From the NCBI RefSeq assembly GCF_001697185.1, contig NZ_CP014224.1:1488001-1552000 (forward strand): a stretch of 64,000 bases of DNA, in the 5' to 3' direction. Position numbers and translations under genes: made by a program. Shown piece after piece: positions 9,338 to 18,198 of the stretch. The stretch's first letter is position 1; the number at the start of each line of letters is the position of its first letter. Source of the stretch: Wenyingzhuangia fucanilytica. Its GTDB lineage: Bacteria; Bacteroidota; Bacteroidia; Flavobacteriales; Flavobacteriaceae. The notes beneath the pieces were generated by a model that saw only the letters and a program-made list of their open reading frames with translations, did not search any database and was not told the origin of the DNA.

Positions 9338-11797
9338 ATGATAAAATTAAAAGTTAAAACAATTCTCTTTTCGGGAATGTTTTTAGTAGTATTAAATATA
9401 ACTGCTCAATCTTTAAAACATCCTGTTATATGGGTAACAGAAGAAGAAAGAAGCGATGTTTTGGAGAAAATAGATAAATATGATTGGGCAAAAAAGATGT
9501 CTAATGATTTACATCGTTTTGTAGATAAAAAAGTAGAAGAACATCAAAAGAATCCTTTGGCAATTTTATCAACTATTCCAGAGATACCTGCGGATAATAA
9601 ATTAACAGAATTTAAAGCAACAACTGTAAATGAGCACGCAGCAGTGCTTACAGATGCCTCTTATGCTGCTATGTTATATTTTTTAACAAAAGAAGAAAAA
9701 TATGCTCAGTTTTCAGCAGATATATTATGGCATTATGTGTCTGTTTTATCTGAAAGAAGCCCCGAAAACACCACTATTTGCGGAAATCATTTTTACGACC
9801 CACGTACTTCTTATGCGCAGTTTGCTTTGGCTTACGATTTTCTTTATAATTATTTAGACAATCCAAAAACCAAAGTTTATAATGAGTCTACTAAAAAAAG
9901 AGCATCTTTTGATAAAAGTAAGTTTCAAAAAACCATTACTAACATGGTTGGAAGTACATTGCAAGAATATGGTCATCCTGATAAACATGGTAAATTTATT
10001 TCAAACCATCCAATTTTAACAGCACCAGGAGTACTTTTTGGAATTCTTTGTGTAGAGGATGACAAAGAAAGAGAACGCTTGTTTAATATATTTTGGGAAA
10101 AAGGAACTGCTCATCAAAATTCTTTTAAAAACACCATTTTACCTATGTTTGGTAAACAAGGTATATGGCCAGAATCTACAAGCTATAGTTTTATGCCGGA
10201 CGTAACTATGGTTTTAAACATAATAGATAGAGTTTTTCCAGAAATGGATGAAACTAAAGGATATAAAAATATTTTTAAAGGAAATTTTTTATTTGATAAT
10301 TTAAGAATGCCTGATGGTAGATTTGTTAGATATGGAGATTCTAAAAGAAATCATGATGGTACTAAAAAATTGTATATCTACACACTTAATTTAGCTAAAA
10401 GACGAGGTTATAAAGATTTGGAAAAGCAAGCAGAGGTAGCACTTAGACAAGCGTATAATAGAGAAGGAGATTATCATCCAAAGATTTCACCTTCTACTTT
10501 TAATAACTCAGAGCCTTTAAAGTTATTTTGGGGAAATGATATTCCTGAGTTAACAAATGGACAAATAGATTTTAAAAAACCTACTGTTTTAATAGAACAC
10601 GCAGGTATTGCTTTACAACGTAATTACGTAAAAAAGGATAATGAATTATATGGTTTGTGTGGAATTATTGGTGGAGCACATTATGTACACTCTCACTTAA
10701 CTGGAATAACGATGGAACTTTATGGAGCAGGATATGTAATGGCTCCTAACGCAGGTTTGCCTAAAACGGTAAAAGAAAGAAGAATTCCTTTACACGAAAA
10801 TTATTTTAGATTATATGCAGGAAATAATACAGTAATTGTTAATGGAACTTCTCATGGTATTCAACCAGGGTCATGGAAAGATGGCGCTTATGTATGGCAA
10901 AATAAAGTTGTTAATATTACTTCTGAACCAAAACATTTAGAAGATCCCATAAGTCCAAATTTTAATTTTGCAACACAGTTTTTAAATGATGAAATTAATA
11001 AGGCTAAACAAGAACGTACTTTAAGCATTGTACGTACTAGTGATGAAACAGCTTATTATGTAGATGTTTTTCGTTCTAAATCTATGGATGAGAATAAATT
11101 TCACGATTATATTTATCACAATATTGGAGATAATACAATCATAAAAAATAGTAATGGAAAGGTTTTAGATGTTAAAGAAACAAGTCGTTATCAAAATGAT
11201 ATTGGTGACCCTGTACAATCTCCAGGTTGGCGTTATTTTGAAAATACACAAGTTACCAAACCAATAAAAGAAGCCGTAAATATTAGTTTTCATATAAAAG
11301 AAGACAATCGTTACATGCATATGTTTGTTCCAGAAGGTATAGAGAGAGAATACACAAAAGCATTAGCACCACCAACAAGAGAAGCTAAAAATGGTTATGA
11401 AAATAAAAAAACGCAAGTACTTGCCATCAAACAAAAAGGAGAAGCTTGGGATAGACCTTTTATAACTGTTTTAGAACCTTCAAATCATCAAGAAACTAGT
11501 ATTCAAAATGTAGAACCTTTAATAACTGGTAGTAAAACTGTAGGTTCTAAGGTAGTTTCAAAAGTAAAAAACCATATCATAACAGATTATGTTATTTCTC
11601 AAGATAATGCTAATGAGGTTTACTTTGATAGAAAGTTAAATATAAAATTTACTGGACGATTTGGAATTGTTAGAGTAGATAAAGTAGATGATAAAGAAAC
11701 TATTAGTCTTTATATTGGTGATGGAAAAGACCTTAGTTTTAAATCATATCATATTACAGGTGATGATGAAAATAAAGCCTTTAAATTATTTAATTAA
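9338..11797 (+). CDS. Heparinase II/III-like polysaccharide lyase, secreted
   Basis: An 819-residue protein with a Sec signal peptide (cleavage near NITAQS, residues 20-25). The N-terminal half looks like the helical toroid of heparinase II/III-fold lyases, with a conserved N-H pair at residues 223-224 in HGKFISNHP. The second half has the family's beta-sandwich signature GAHYVHSHLTGITMELYGAG (His448, His451, His453). Enzymes of this fold (PL12, 15, 17, 21, 39 and others) cleave uronic-acid-containing polymers by beta-elimination. In a locus with rhamnosidase, sulfatases and rhamnose catabolism, an ulvan lyase role (Rha3S-GlcA/IdoA) is the best inference. Lack of activity on ulvan would overturn this. 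A strong terminator follows at once, marking the end of the saccharolytic block. Confidence 0.78.
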   Translation: MIKLKVKTILFSGMFLVVLNITAQSLKHPVIWVTEEERSDVLEKIDKYDWAKKMSNDLHRFVDKKVEEHQKNPLAILSTIPEIPADNKLTEFKATTVNEHAAVLTDASYAAMLYFLTKEEKYAQFSADILWHYVSVLSERSPENTTICGNHFYDPRTSYAQFALAYDFLYNYLDNPKTKVYNESTKKRASFDKSKFQKTITNMVGSTLQEYGHPDKHGKFISNHPILTAPGVLFGILCVEDDKERERLFNIFWEKGTAHQNSFKNTILPMFGKQGIWPESTSYSFMPDVTMVLNIIDRVFPEMDETKGYKNIFKGNFLFDNLRMPDGRFVRYGDSKRNHDGTKKLYIYTLNLAKRRGYKDLEKQAEVALRQAYNREGDYHPKISPSTFNNSEPLKLFWGNDIPELTNGQIDFKKPTVLIEHAGIALQRNYVKKDNELYGLCGIIGGAHYVHSHLTGITMELYGAGYVMAPNAGLPKTVKERRIPLHENYFRLYAGNNTVIVNGTSHGIQPGSWKDGAYVWQNKVVNITSEPKHLEDPISPNFNFATQFLNDEINKAKQERTLSIVRTSDETAYYVDVFRSKSMDENKFHDYIYHNIGDNTIIKNSNGKVLDVKETSRYQNDIGDPVQSPGWRYFENTQVTKPIKEAVNISFHIKEDNRYMHMFVPEGIEREYTKALAPPTREAKNGYENKKTQVLAIKQKGEAWDRPFITVLEPSNHQETSIQNVEPLITGSKTVGSKVVSKVKNHIITDYVISQDNANEVYFDRKLNIKFTGRFGIVRVDKVDDKETISLYIGDGKDLSFKSYHITGDDENKAFKLFN

Positions 11798-11800
11798 AAA

Positions 11801-11830
11801 AGAGAAGTCATATGACTTCTCTTTTTTTTT
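11801..11830 (+). terminator. Rho-independent terminator after the lyase gene
   Basis: An 11-bp perfect inverted repeat, AGAGAAGTCAT/ATGACTTCTCT (11801-11811 with 11812-11822), is followed directly by a run of T to 11830. It starts 4 nt after the lyase stop codon and separates the degradative genes from the regulator and rhamnose genes. Confidence 0.92.
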
Positions 11831-11957
11831 GATATCTGATATGTTTTTTAGATATCAACTAAAAAAACTTTTGTGCTTATTGTTATAAAAATATCAAGGA
11901 TATCATTTATAAATATGGTGTTAATTGTTATATTCATACCACAAAGTAATTAAAGAT

Positions 11958-12998
11958 ATGTTTGAATTTATAAAAATAGATACAAATTCAAGAGTTCCCA
12001 AGTACAAACAAATTGTAGACTCCATTATTTATAATATATCCGAAGGTAATTTTGTAATGGATCAAAAAATTCCATCTATAAACATGTTTAGCGAGGAGTT
12101 TTATTTGTCTAGAGATACGGTAGAAAAAGCATATAGTATATTAAAACAACGCAATATTATATGTTCTATTAGAGGGAAAGGATATTATATTTCTAGAACC
12201 AAATTAATATCTAAAGTCAATATTCTATTTTTAGTAAACAAACTAAGTCCTTATAAAACTAGAATTTACGAATCATTTATAAATACTATTGGAGCAAACT
12301 CACATGTAGATATTCATGTTTATCATTGTGATGAATCTGTTTTTTTAAACCTCTTAAATAAATACAAGTCGAGCTATGACTATTATGTAGTTATGACTCA
12401 TTTTAAAACAGATGATTTAAAACATATAACCATTACTGATGAAGTATATAAAGCCATACAAAAAATACCTAAAGAAAAATTAGTTGTTTTAGATAATATA
12501 AAACTAGGTAATGATGGCGATATTATTGAAGTATATCAAGATTTTGAAAATGATATTTATAATGCACTAAGTGAAGGAGTAACTAAAATTACTAAATACG
12601 AAAATATCATATTAGTTTATCCTTCAAAATCAGTATATCCGTATCCAAAAAGAATTCTGCATGGTTTTAGAAAGTTTTGTGTACAAAACAAATTAAACTT
12701 TGAAATTCTTGATGAAGTGTATGATGATATCATTTTAAAAAGAGGAGATTTATTTATAACTATTGAAGAATCTGACTTGGTAAAACTCATCAAACAAATT
12801 AGGGAAGAAGAGTATGTGTTAGGAAAAGATATTGGTGTTATTTCATATAACGATACACCTTTAAAAGAGTTATTAGGCATTACAGTTATGTCAACTGATT
12901 TTAGAATTATGGGAGAAACTACAGCCAAAATGATTTTAAATAAAGAAAAAGGAAAGGTTAAAATCCCTTTTAATTTCATAGATAGAAACTCTATCTAA
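11958..12998 (+). CDS. GntR-family transcriptional regulator with sugar-binding-like sensor domain
   Basis: A 346-residue protein. I prefer the ATG at 11958 (MFEFIKIDTNSRVPKYKQI), which begins the GntR winged-helix domain. The earlier in-frame codon at 11925 would add an unconserved extension. Residues about 10-80 contain the GntR signature (QIVDSI...LPS-like IPSINMFSEEF, SRDTVEKAYSIL, GKGYYIS). The rest resembles a periplasmic-binding-protein/LacI-type effector domain, including DIGVISYNDTPLKELLGITV. Such GntR/LacI hybrids control rhamnose catabolism in Bacteroidota (family knowledge). Its position directly before the rhamnose genes makes it the likely local repressor or activator, with rhamnose or a phosphorylated intermediate as ligand (inference). 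Confidence 0.85.
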   Translation: MFEFIKIDTNSRVPKYKQIVDSIIYNISEGNFVMDQKIPSINMFSEEFYLSRDTVEKAYSILKQRNIICSIRGKGYYISRTKLISKVNILFLVNKLSPYKTRIYESFINTIGANSHVDIHVYHCDESVFLNLLNKYKSSYDYYVVMTHFKTDDLKHITITDEVYKAIQKIPKEKLVVLDNIKLGNDGDIIEVYQDFENDIYNALSEGVTKITKYENIILVYPSKSVYPYPKRILHGFRKFCVQNKLNFEILDEVYDDIILKRGDLFITIEESDLVKLIKQIREEEYVLGKDIGVISYNDTPLKELLGITVMSTDFRIMGETTAKMILNKEKGKVKIPFNFIDRNSI

Positions 12999-13020
12999 AT
13001 ACTGAATAATCAATAAATCT

Positions 13021-13083
13021 ACTGTTTTTTTCAATCAACAGTACAGTACAGGATAGAGGTAACCCGCTCTTATTATAATTTTG
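13021..13083 (+). promoter_or_regulatory. Candidate promoter/operator of the rhamnose operon
   Basis: The 122-nt gap between the GntR gene and the aldolase gene holds an inverted repeat ACTGTT-N10-AACAGT (13021-13042) overlapping a short GTACAGTAC palindrome. It also holds an octamer TAATTTTG (13076-13083) that fits the Bacteroidota -7 consensus TAnnTTTG. No good -33 TTG sits at the usual distance, so the promoter call is weak. The repeat is a plausible GntR operator by position only. Confidence 0.35.
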
Positions 13084-13120
13084 AGAGTATTACATAATAT
13101 AATTACATCAAAATTTAAAA

Positions 13121-15226
13121 ATGGAAAATCAGACTAAAAACTTCAAGTACGTTGACTATCTGTGGGATGATAAAAAAGCAGAATCTTTAGGAGATGATCA
13201 AGTATCATTATTCTTATATCGTTCTAATATCTTAGGTGCAGACTTAAGAATTACTAACTATGGTGGAGGAAACACTAGTTGTAAAACAATTGAAACAGAC
13301 CCTTTAACTAATGAAGAAGTTGAAGTTATGTGGGTAAAAGGTTCTGGAGGAGATATCGGAACTTTAGACAGAGCAGGAATTGCTGGTCTATACACTAAAA
13401 GATTAAGAGATTTAAAGAATGTATATGGCGGAATGGCTGATGAAGATCGTATGGTAGGTTTGTTTGACCACTGTATTTACGATTTAGATAGTAAAGCTCC
13501 TTCTATTGATACGCCTTTACATGGTTTATTACCATTTGCACATATAGATCACCTACATCCTGATGCTTTAATTGCAGTTGCTGCAGCTAAAGACAGTGAG
13601 AAAGTAACCAAAGAAATTTGGGGTGATACTATGGGATGGGTGCCTTGGCAACGTCCTGGATTTGATTTAGGCTTACAGTTAGAAAAATGTTTGGCTGACA
13701 ATCCTGGAATTAGAGGAATCGTTTTAGGTTCTCACGGTTTATTTACTTGGGGAGATACTTCTTACGAATGTTATATGAATAGTTTAGAAGTTATTGAAAT
13801 GGCTTCTGAGTTTATAGAGAAAAAAATAGCTGAAAAAGGTAGCGTTTTTGGTGGTCAAAAAATTGAGAGTTTACCAAAAGAAGAGCGTTACGAAAAAGCA
13901 GCTCAAATTATGCCTTTATTAAGAGGTTTATGTTCTTCAGAAAACAGAATGATTGGTCATTTCTCTGATTCTGATGTAGTGATGGAATATATCAATAGTA
14001 ATGATTTAGAAAGATTAGCTCCAATGGGAACTTCTTGTCCAGATCACTTCTTAAGAACTAAAATTCAACCTTTAGTATTAACATTAGACAAAAACGAAGA
14101 TTTATCTGATGCTGAAGCAATTTTAAAGAAATTAGAACCTGCATTTGAAGCTTATAGAGCTGAATATGCTGAATACTACAATACTTGTAAAAAAGACAAT
14201 AGTCCTGCTATTCGTGATGCTAACCCAGTTATTATTATTTACCCAGGAGTTGGTATGTTTAGTTTTGCAAAAAACAAACAAACTACACGTGTAGCTAACG
14301 AGTTCTACGTTAATGCAATTAATGTAATGCGTGGTGCTGAAGCAATTACTGAGTACACATCTTTACCAAGACAAGAAGCTTTTGATATTGAGTACTGGTT
14401 GTTAGAAGAAGCTAAATTACAACGTATGCCAAAAGAACAACCATTGTCTCGTAAAGTTGCATTGGTAACTGGTGCTGGTGGTGGAATTGGTAAAGCCATT
14501 GCTGATAAATTAGCTGCGGAAGGAGCTAACGTTGTGTTAACTGATATTAACGAACAAAGTTTAATTGAAGCGAATGCAACTTATAAAAGAGATGTTTCTA
14601 CCTATGCTATTTGTGATGTAACAAACCCAGATTCTATTGCTTCTGCTTATAAAAAAGCTTGCGTAGAGTTTGGAGGGATTGATATTGTTGTTCACAGTGC
14701 AGGATTGGCAATTTCTAAAGCTTTAGAAGATACTACTGATAAAGATTGGAATATTTTACAAAGCATTTTAGTAAAAGGTCAGTTTGATTTAGCTAAACAA
14801 TTTTCTGCTATTACTCGTAAACAAAACTTAGGTGGAGATTATATCTCTATTGCAAGTAAAAACGGATTAGTAGCTGGACCAAACAACGTTGCATACGGAA
14901 CAGCAAAAGCTGCTCAACAGCACATGGTACGTTTATTAGCTGCTGAATTGGCAAAAGATAAAGTACGTGTAAACACAGTGAATCCTGATGGAGTTATTGT
15001 AGGTAGTAAAATTTGGGAAGGAGCTTGGGCAGAAGGAAGAGCTAAAGCTAACGGAATTACCGTAGAAGAATTACCTGCTTTCTATGCAAAAAGAAACTTA
15101 TTAAACGAAATTATTACTCCTGCTGACATTGCAAATGGTGTTTTCTCTTTCGTAGGAGTTTTAGATAAATCTACAGGAAATATTATCAATGTTGATGGAG
15201 GTATGGCAAATGCTTTCGTGAGATAA
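13121..15226 (+). CDS. rhaEW: Bifunctional rhamnulose-1-phosphate aldolase / short-chain (lactaldehyde) dehydrogenase
   Basis: A 701-residue two-domain enzyme. The N-terminal part (about 20-400) is a class II aldolase-like domain with the metal-binding HIDHLHPDAL segment. The C-terminal part (about 440-701) is a short-chain dehydrogenase with the TGAGGGIG nucleotide-binding motif (residues 450-457), Ser579, Tyr592 and Lys596 (YGTAK), the full catalytic triad at normal spacing. The family splits L-rhamnulose 1-phosphate into DHAP and L-lactaldehyde and oxidises the aldehyde to L-lactate with NAD. It is the first gene of the rhamnose block and is followed by an intrinsic terminator before the isomerase. 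The lactate dehydrogenase gene downstream fits lactate as the product. Confidence 0.93.
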   Translation: MENQTKNFKYVDYLWDDKKAESLGDDQVSLFLYRSNILGADLRITNYGGGNTSCKTIETDPLTNEEVEVMWVKGSGGDIGTLDRAGIAGLYTKRLRDLKNVYGGMADEDRMVGLFDHCIYDLDSKAPSIDTPLHGLLPFAHIDHLHPDALIAVAAAKDSEKVTKEIWGDTMGWVPWQRPGFDLGLQLEKCLADNPGIRGIVLGSHGLFTWGDTSYECYMNSLEVIEMASEFIEKKIAEKGSVFGGQKIESLPKEERYEKAAQIMPLLRGLCSSENRMIGHFSDSDVVMEYINSNDLERLAPMGTSCPDHFLRTKIQPLVLTLDKNEDLSDAEAILKKLEPAFEAYRAEYAEYYNTCKKDNSPAIRDANPVIIIYPGVGMFSFAKNKQTTRVANEFYVNAINVMRGAEAITEYTSLPRQEAFDIEYWLLEEAKLQRMPKEQPLSRKVALVTGAGGGIGKAIADKLAAEGANVVLTDINEQSLIEANATYKRDVSTYAICDVTNPDSIASAYKKACVEFGGIDIVVHSAGLAISKALEDTTDKDWNILQSILVKGQFDLAKQFSAITRKQNLGGDYISIASKNGLVAGPNNVAYGTAKAAQQHMVRLLAAELAKDKVRVNTVNPDGVIVGSKIWEGAWAEGRAKANGITVEELPAFYAKRNLLNEIITPADIANGVFSFVGVLDKSTGNIINVDGGMANAFVR

Positions 15227-15243
15227 TAAAATATATATTTTAC

Positions 15244-15280
15244 AAACTCCCATAGTCAAAAATTATGGGAGTTTTTTTTC
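15244..15280 (+). terminator. Intrinsic terminator inside the rhamnose gene cluster
   Basis: An 11-bp perfect stem, AAACTCCCATA (15244-15254) with TATGGGAGTTT (15264-15274), has a 9-nt loop and is followed by a T run to 15279. It sits between the aldolase/dehydrogenase and isomerase genes, 17 nt before the isomerase ATG. It would reduce or stop read-through into the isomerase and kinase unless a separate promoter or partial termination is used. Confidence 0.88.
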
Positions 15281-15295
15281 TAAATTTTAAAAAAA

Positions 15296-16576
15296 ATGAA
15301 AATACAAAATCAACATATTCAAGATGTTAATAAAAACATTATTGAAGACCATAATGATAGCTTTGATTTTTTAGCAAATAAATTGACTAAAAATGGACAT
15401 GATGTAAATACTATTTTATCAAAATTAGCTGAATTCCAAGTGGCGATTCCTAGTTGGGCTTTAGGAGCCGGAGGAACTCGTTTTGGACGTTTTGGTTTTT
15501 ACGGTGAACCAACTACACTAGAACAAAAAATAGAAGATGTTGGAATTTTACATTCTTTAACACAAACTGCTGGAGCTGTATCTTTACACATTCCATGGGA
15601 TGTACCTCAAGATTACAATGCTGTTAGTGAATTAGCTTCATCTTTAGATATTAAATTCGATGCAGTAAACTCTAACACTTTTCAAGATCAAAAAGATGTT
15701 AAAGAATCATATAAATACGGATCTTTAAGTAACACAAGTCAAGCAGTTCGCGAACAAGCAATTCAACACAATATTGATGTTATTAAAATTGGAGAAAAAT
15801 TAGGATCTAAAGCATTAACCGTTTGGTTGGCAGATGGTTCTTGTTTCCCAGGACAAAATAACTTTCAAACAGCTTTTCAAAACACTCAAGACAGTTTAAA
15901 ATCTATTTATAAAGACATTCCTGAAGATTGGAAAATGTTAATAGAGTACAAACCATACGAGCCAAACTTTTATAGTACGGTAATTCAAGATTGGGGTGCT
16001 TCTTTAATGTTGGCTAACGAATGTGGAGAAAAAGCTTATACTTTGGTTGATTTAGGTCACCATTTACCAAACAGTAACATAGAGCAAATTGTTTCTATTT
16101 TAAGTTTAAAAGGTAAACTAGGAGGTTTCCATTTTAACGATAGTAAGTATGGAGATGATGATTTAACTGTAGGAAGTATTAAGCCTTATGCCTTGTTCTT
16201 AATTTTTAATGAATTGGTATATGGAATGGCAAACAATCCTCAAAATCCAGATTTAGCTTGGATGATTGATGCAAGTCATAACGTAAAAGATCCTTTAGAA
16301 GATTTAATTCAGTCTTTAGAAGCTATTCAAGAGGCATACGCAAAAGCATTGTTAATTGATCAAAAAGCATTAAAAGAGGCTCAATTAAACAATGATGTTG
16401 TAAAATGTCAAGAAATTCTACAAGGAGCTTACAGAACAGATGTTCGTCCTTTAATTGAAAAAGCTAGACTTGACAGAGGTGGAGCTATTAGCCCAATAAA
16501 AGCATATCGTGAGTTAGATTTAAGAAATTATTTAATTAAAGAAAGAGGTAGAAATACTGTAGCTACAGGATTATAA
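15296..16576 (+). CDS. rhaI: L-rhamnose isomerase
   Basis: A 426-residue TIM-barrel sugar isomerase of the RhaI type (Pseudomonas stutzeri-like, distinct from E. coli RhaA). It converts L-rhamnose to L-rhamnulose with divalent metal ions in the cytoplasm. Supporting stretches are the early SWALGAGGTRFGRF segment, SLHIPWDVP, the Glu-rich LIEYKPYEPNFY metal-site region, LVDLGHHLPN, GGFHFNDSKYGDDDL and MIDASHNVKDPLEDL. These hold the conserved Glu, Asp and His residues expected for two metal sites. It lies downstream of an intrinsic terminator and 10 nt upstream of the kinase gene. Confidence 0.93.
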   Translation: MKIQNQHIQDVNKNIIEDHNDSFDFLANKLTKNGHDVNTILSKLAEFQVAIPSWALGAGGTRFGRFGFYGEPTTLEQKIEDVGILHSLTQTAGAVSLHIPWDVPQDYNAVSELASSLDIKFDAVNSNTFQDQKDVKESYKYGSLSNTSQAVREQAIQHNIDVIKIGEKLGSKALTVWLADGSCFPGQNNFQTAFQNTQDSLKSIYKDIPEDWKMLIEYKPYEPNFYSTVIQDWGASLMLANECGEKAYTLVDLGHHLPNSNIEQIVSILSLKGKLGGFHFNDSKYGDDDLTVGSIKPYALFLIFNELVYGMANNPQNPDLAWMIDASHNVKDPLEDLIQSLEAIQEAYAKALLIDQKALKEAQLNNDVVKCQEILQGAYRTDVRPLIEKARLDRGGAISPIKAYRELDLRNYLIKERGRNTVATGL

Positions 16577-16586
16577 ACCATGTGAT

Positions 16587-17972
16587 ATGAAACAAAAAGT
16601 AACGGCCGTTTTTGATATTGGAAAAACCAATAAAAAATTCTTTTTATTTGATAAGGATTTTAAAGAAATACACAAAGAGTATATTTCTTTTGATGAAATC
16701 AAAGATGAAGATGGTCATCCAACAGAAAACATACATGCATTACAAGAATGGTTAAAATCTGTATTTAATCGTATATTAGAAACGAAAGAATACCATGTAA
16801 AGGCCATTAACTTCTCAACATATGGAGCTAGTTTTGTTCATATTGATGAAGATGGTAACCCATTAACTCCTTTGTATAATTATACAAAGGAGTTGCCTAA
16901 AGAAATAATAGAGAGTTTTTTCAATAAATATGGAGATAAAGAATCTTTTTTAAAGAAGACAGGTTGTGCAGATCTTAGCATGTTAAATTCAGGTTTGCAA
17001 TTGTATTGGTTAAAACAAACCCAGCCAGAAGTATTTAAGAAAATAAAATACTCTTTGCATTTACCACAATACTTAAGCTTTATATTTACAGGAATACCTT
17101 TAAGTGAATATACAAGTATTGGATGTCATACAGCCCTGTGGGATTATGATAAAAAAGATTATCATGACTGGGTATATAAAGAAGAGTTACATAAAATATT
17201 ACCTCCAATTGTTTCTACAGAAACAAGTATTAATATGAACTATAATGGTTGTCGTATTAAAATAGGAGTAGGGATTCATGATAGCTCTGCTGCATTACTT
17301 CCTTACATGAAAAGTATTGAAAAAGAATTTGTTTTAATCTCTACAGGAACATGGAGTATTACTTTTAATCCATTTACCAAAGAAGCAATTTCTAACGATG
17401 TAAATGATCAAGACTCATTAAACTATATGCGTCTTAATGGAGATCCAGTAAAAGCATCTCGTTTATTTTTAGGTAACGAATACAAAGTACAAGTAGATTT
17501 ACTAAACAAACATTTTGGAGTAGATAAGGATTATCATACAACAGTAAAATTTGATTATGATATTTATACTGATGTAACAACAGATTTTAAATATTGTCAC
17601 CATTGGGATAGCTTGCAGAGTGATAAAATGCCTAAAACATTAAAGGTGTTATACAATACTTATGAAGAGGCTTACCATCAATTAATGATTGAATTAGTTT
17701 TATTACAGAATAAGTGTATAGATAGTGTTATTGGTAATCATATAATTGGAGAAATATATATAGATGGAGGATTTAGTGATAATGATGTCTTTGTAAAATT
17801 GTTAACACATTATTATCGAGATAAAAAATTAAGAACTACTAGCGCTTCACTTGGTTCAGCATTAGGAGCAGCTCTTTCTATATCAGATACAAAATTGAAT
17901 TCTAAGTTCTTAAAAAAGAATTATGATTTAAAGAAACATATTCCATTTATTCTTAATCAAACAATTAATTAA
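16587..17972 (+). CDS. rhaB: FGGY-family carbohydrate kinase, probable rhamnulokinase
   Basis: A 461-residue ASKHA-fold sugar kinase. The N-terminal phosphate motif is FDIGKTNKKFFLFD (about 10-23). The middle has GVGIHDSSAALLPY and LISTGTWSITFNPF, and the C-terminal adenosine region has EIYIDGGFSDNDVFVKLL. FGGY kinases phosphorylate sugars or ketoses. Beside rhamnose isomerase and rhamnulose-1-P aldolase, the substrate is almost certainly L-rhamnulose (ATP to rhamnulose 1-phosphate). It begins 10 nt after rhaI. It contains a 30-bp perfect palindrome in the coding sequence at 16865-16894. The next gene is 226 nt away. Confidence 0.88.
   Translation: MKQKVTAVFDIGKTNKKFFLFDKDFKEIHKEYISFDEIKDEDGHPTENIHALQEWLKSVFNRILETKEYHVKAINFSTYGASFVHIDEDGNPLTPLYNYTKELPKEIIESFFNKYGDKESFLKKTGCADLSMLNSGLQLYWLKQTQPEVFKKIKYSLHLPQYLSFIFTGIPLSEYTSIGCHTALWDYDKKDYHDWVYKEELHKILPPIVSTETSINMNYNGCRIKIGVGIHDSSAALLPYMKSIEKEFVLISTGTWSITFNPFTKEAISNDVNDQDSLNYMRLNGDPVKASRLFLGNEYKVQVDLLNKHFGVDKDYHTTVKFDYDIYTDVTTDFKYCHHWDSLQSDKMPKTLKVLYNTYEEAYHQLMIELVLLQNKCIDSVIGNHIIGEIYIDGGFSDNDVFVKLLTHYYRDKKLRTTSASLGSALGAALSISDTKLNSKFLKKNYDLKKHIPFILNQTIN
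16865..16894. repeat. 30-bp perfect palindrome inside the rhamnulokinase gene
   Basis: The half-site AACTCCTTTGTATAA (16865-16879) is followed with no spacer by its exact reverse complement (16880-16894). The core TTGTATAATTATACAA resembles the symmetric operators used by many one-component regulators. A zero-loop palindrome this long is unlikely by chance, even in AT-rich coding DNA. Whether it binds a protein is unknown. Confidence 0.8.
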
Positions 17973-18198
17973 AAAACAGTTAATGATATATTTTCAATAT
18001 AGTTTACCCATTTAAAATATGTCAAAAAATAAACTTTAAATATTTAAGGAATCAAGTCACTTTTAATATTTATTGGATTAACAAAAGATGATAACTACTA
18101 CTTAAGACGGAGTATTTCTATAGTTTAAGAGAAATGGAACCATAAATGATGATTAAGTAGAAGAATTAAGAAAAAAGTTTTTATCATAAAGAAAGATT

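Noticed and set aside
12617-12979. 120-codon antisense frame in the GntR gene
   Set aside because: Fully overlapped by a recognisable regulator; no family resemblance on the antisense strand.
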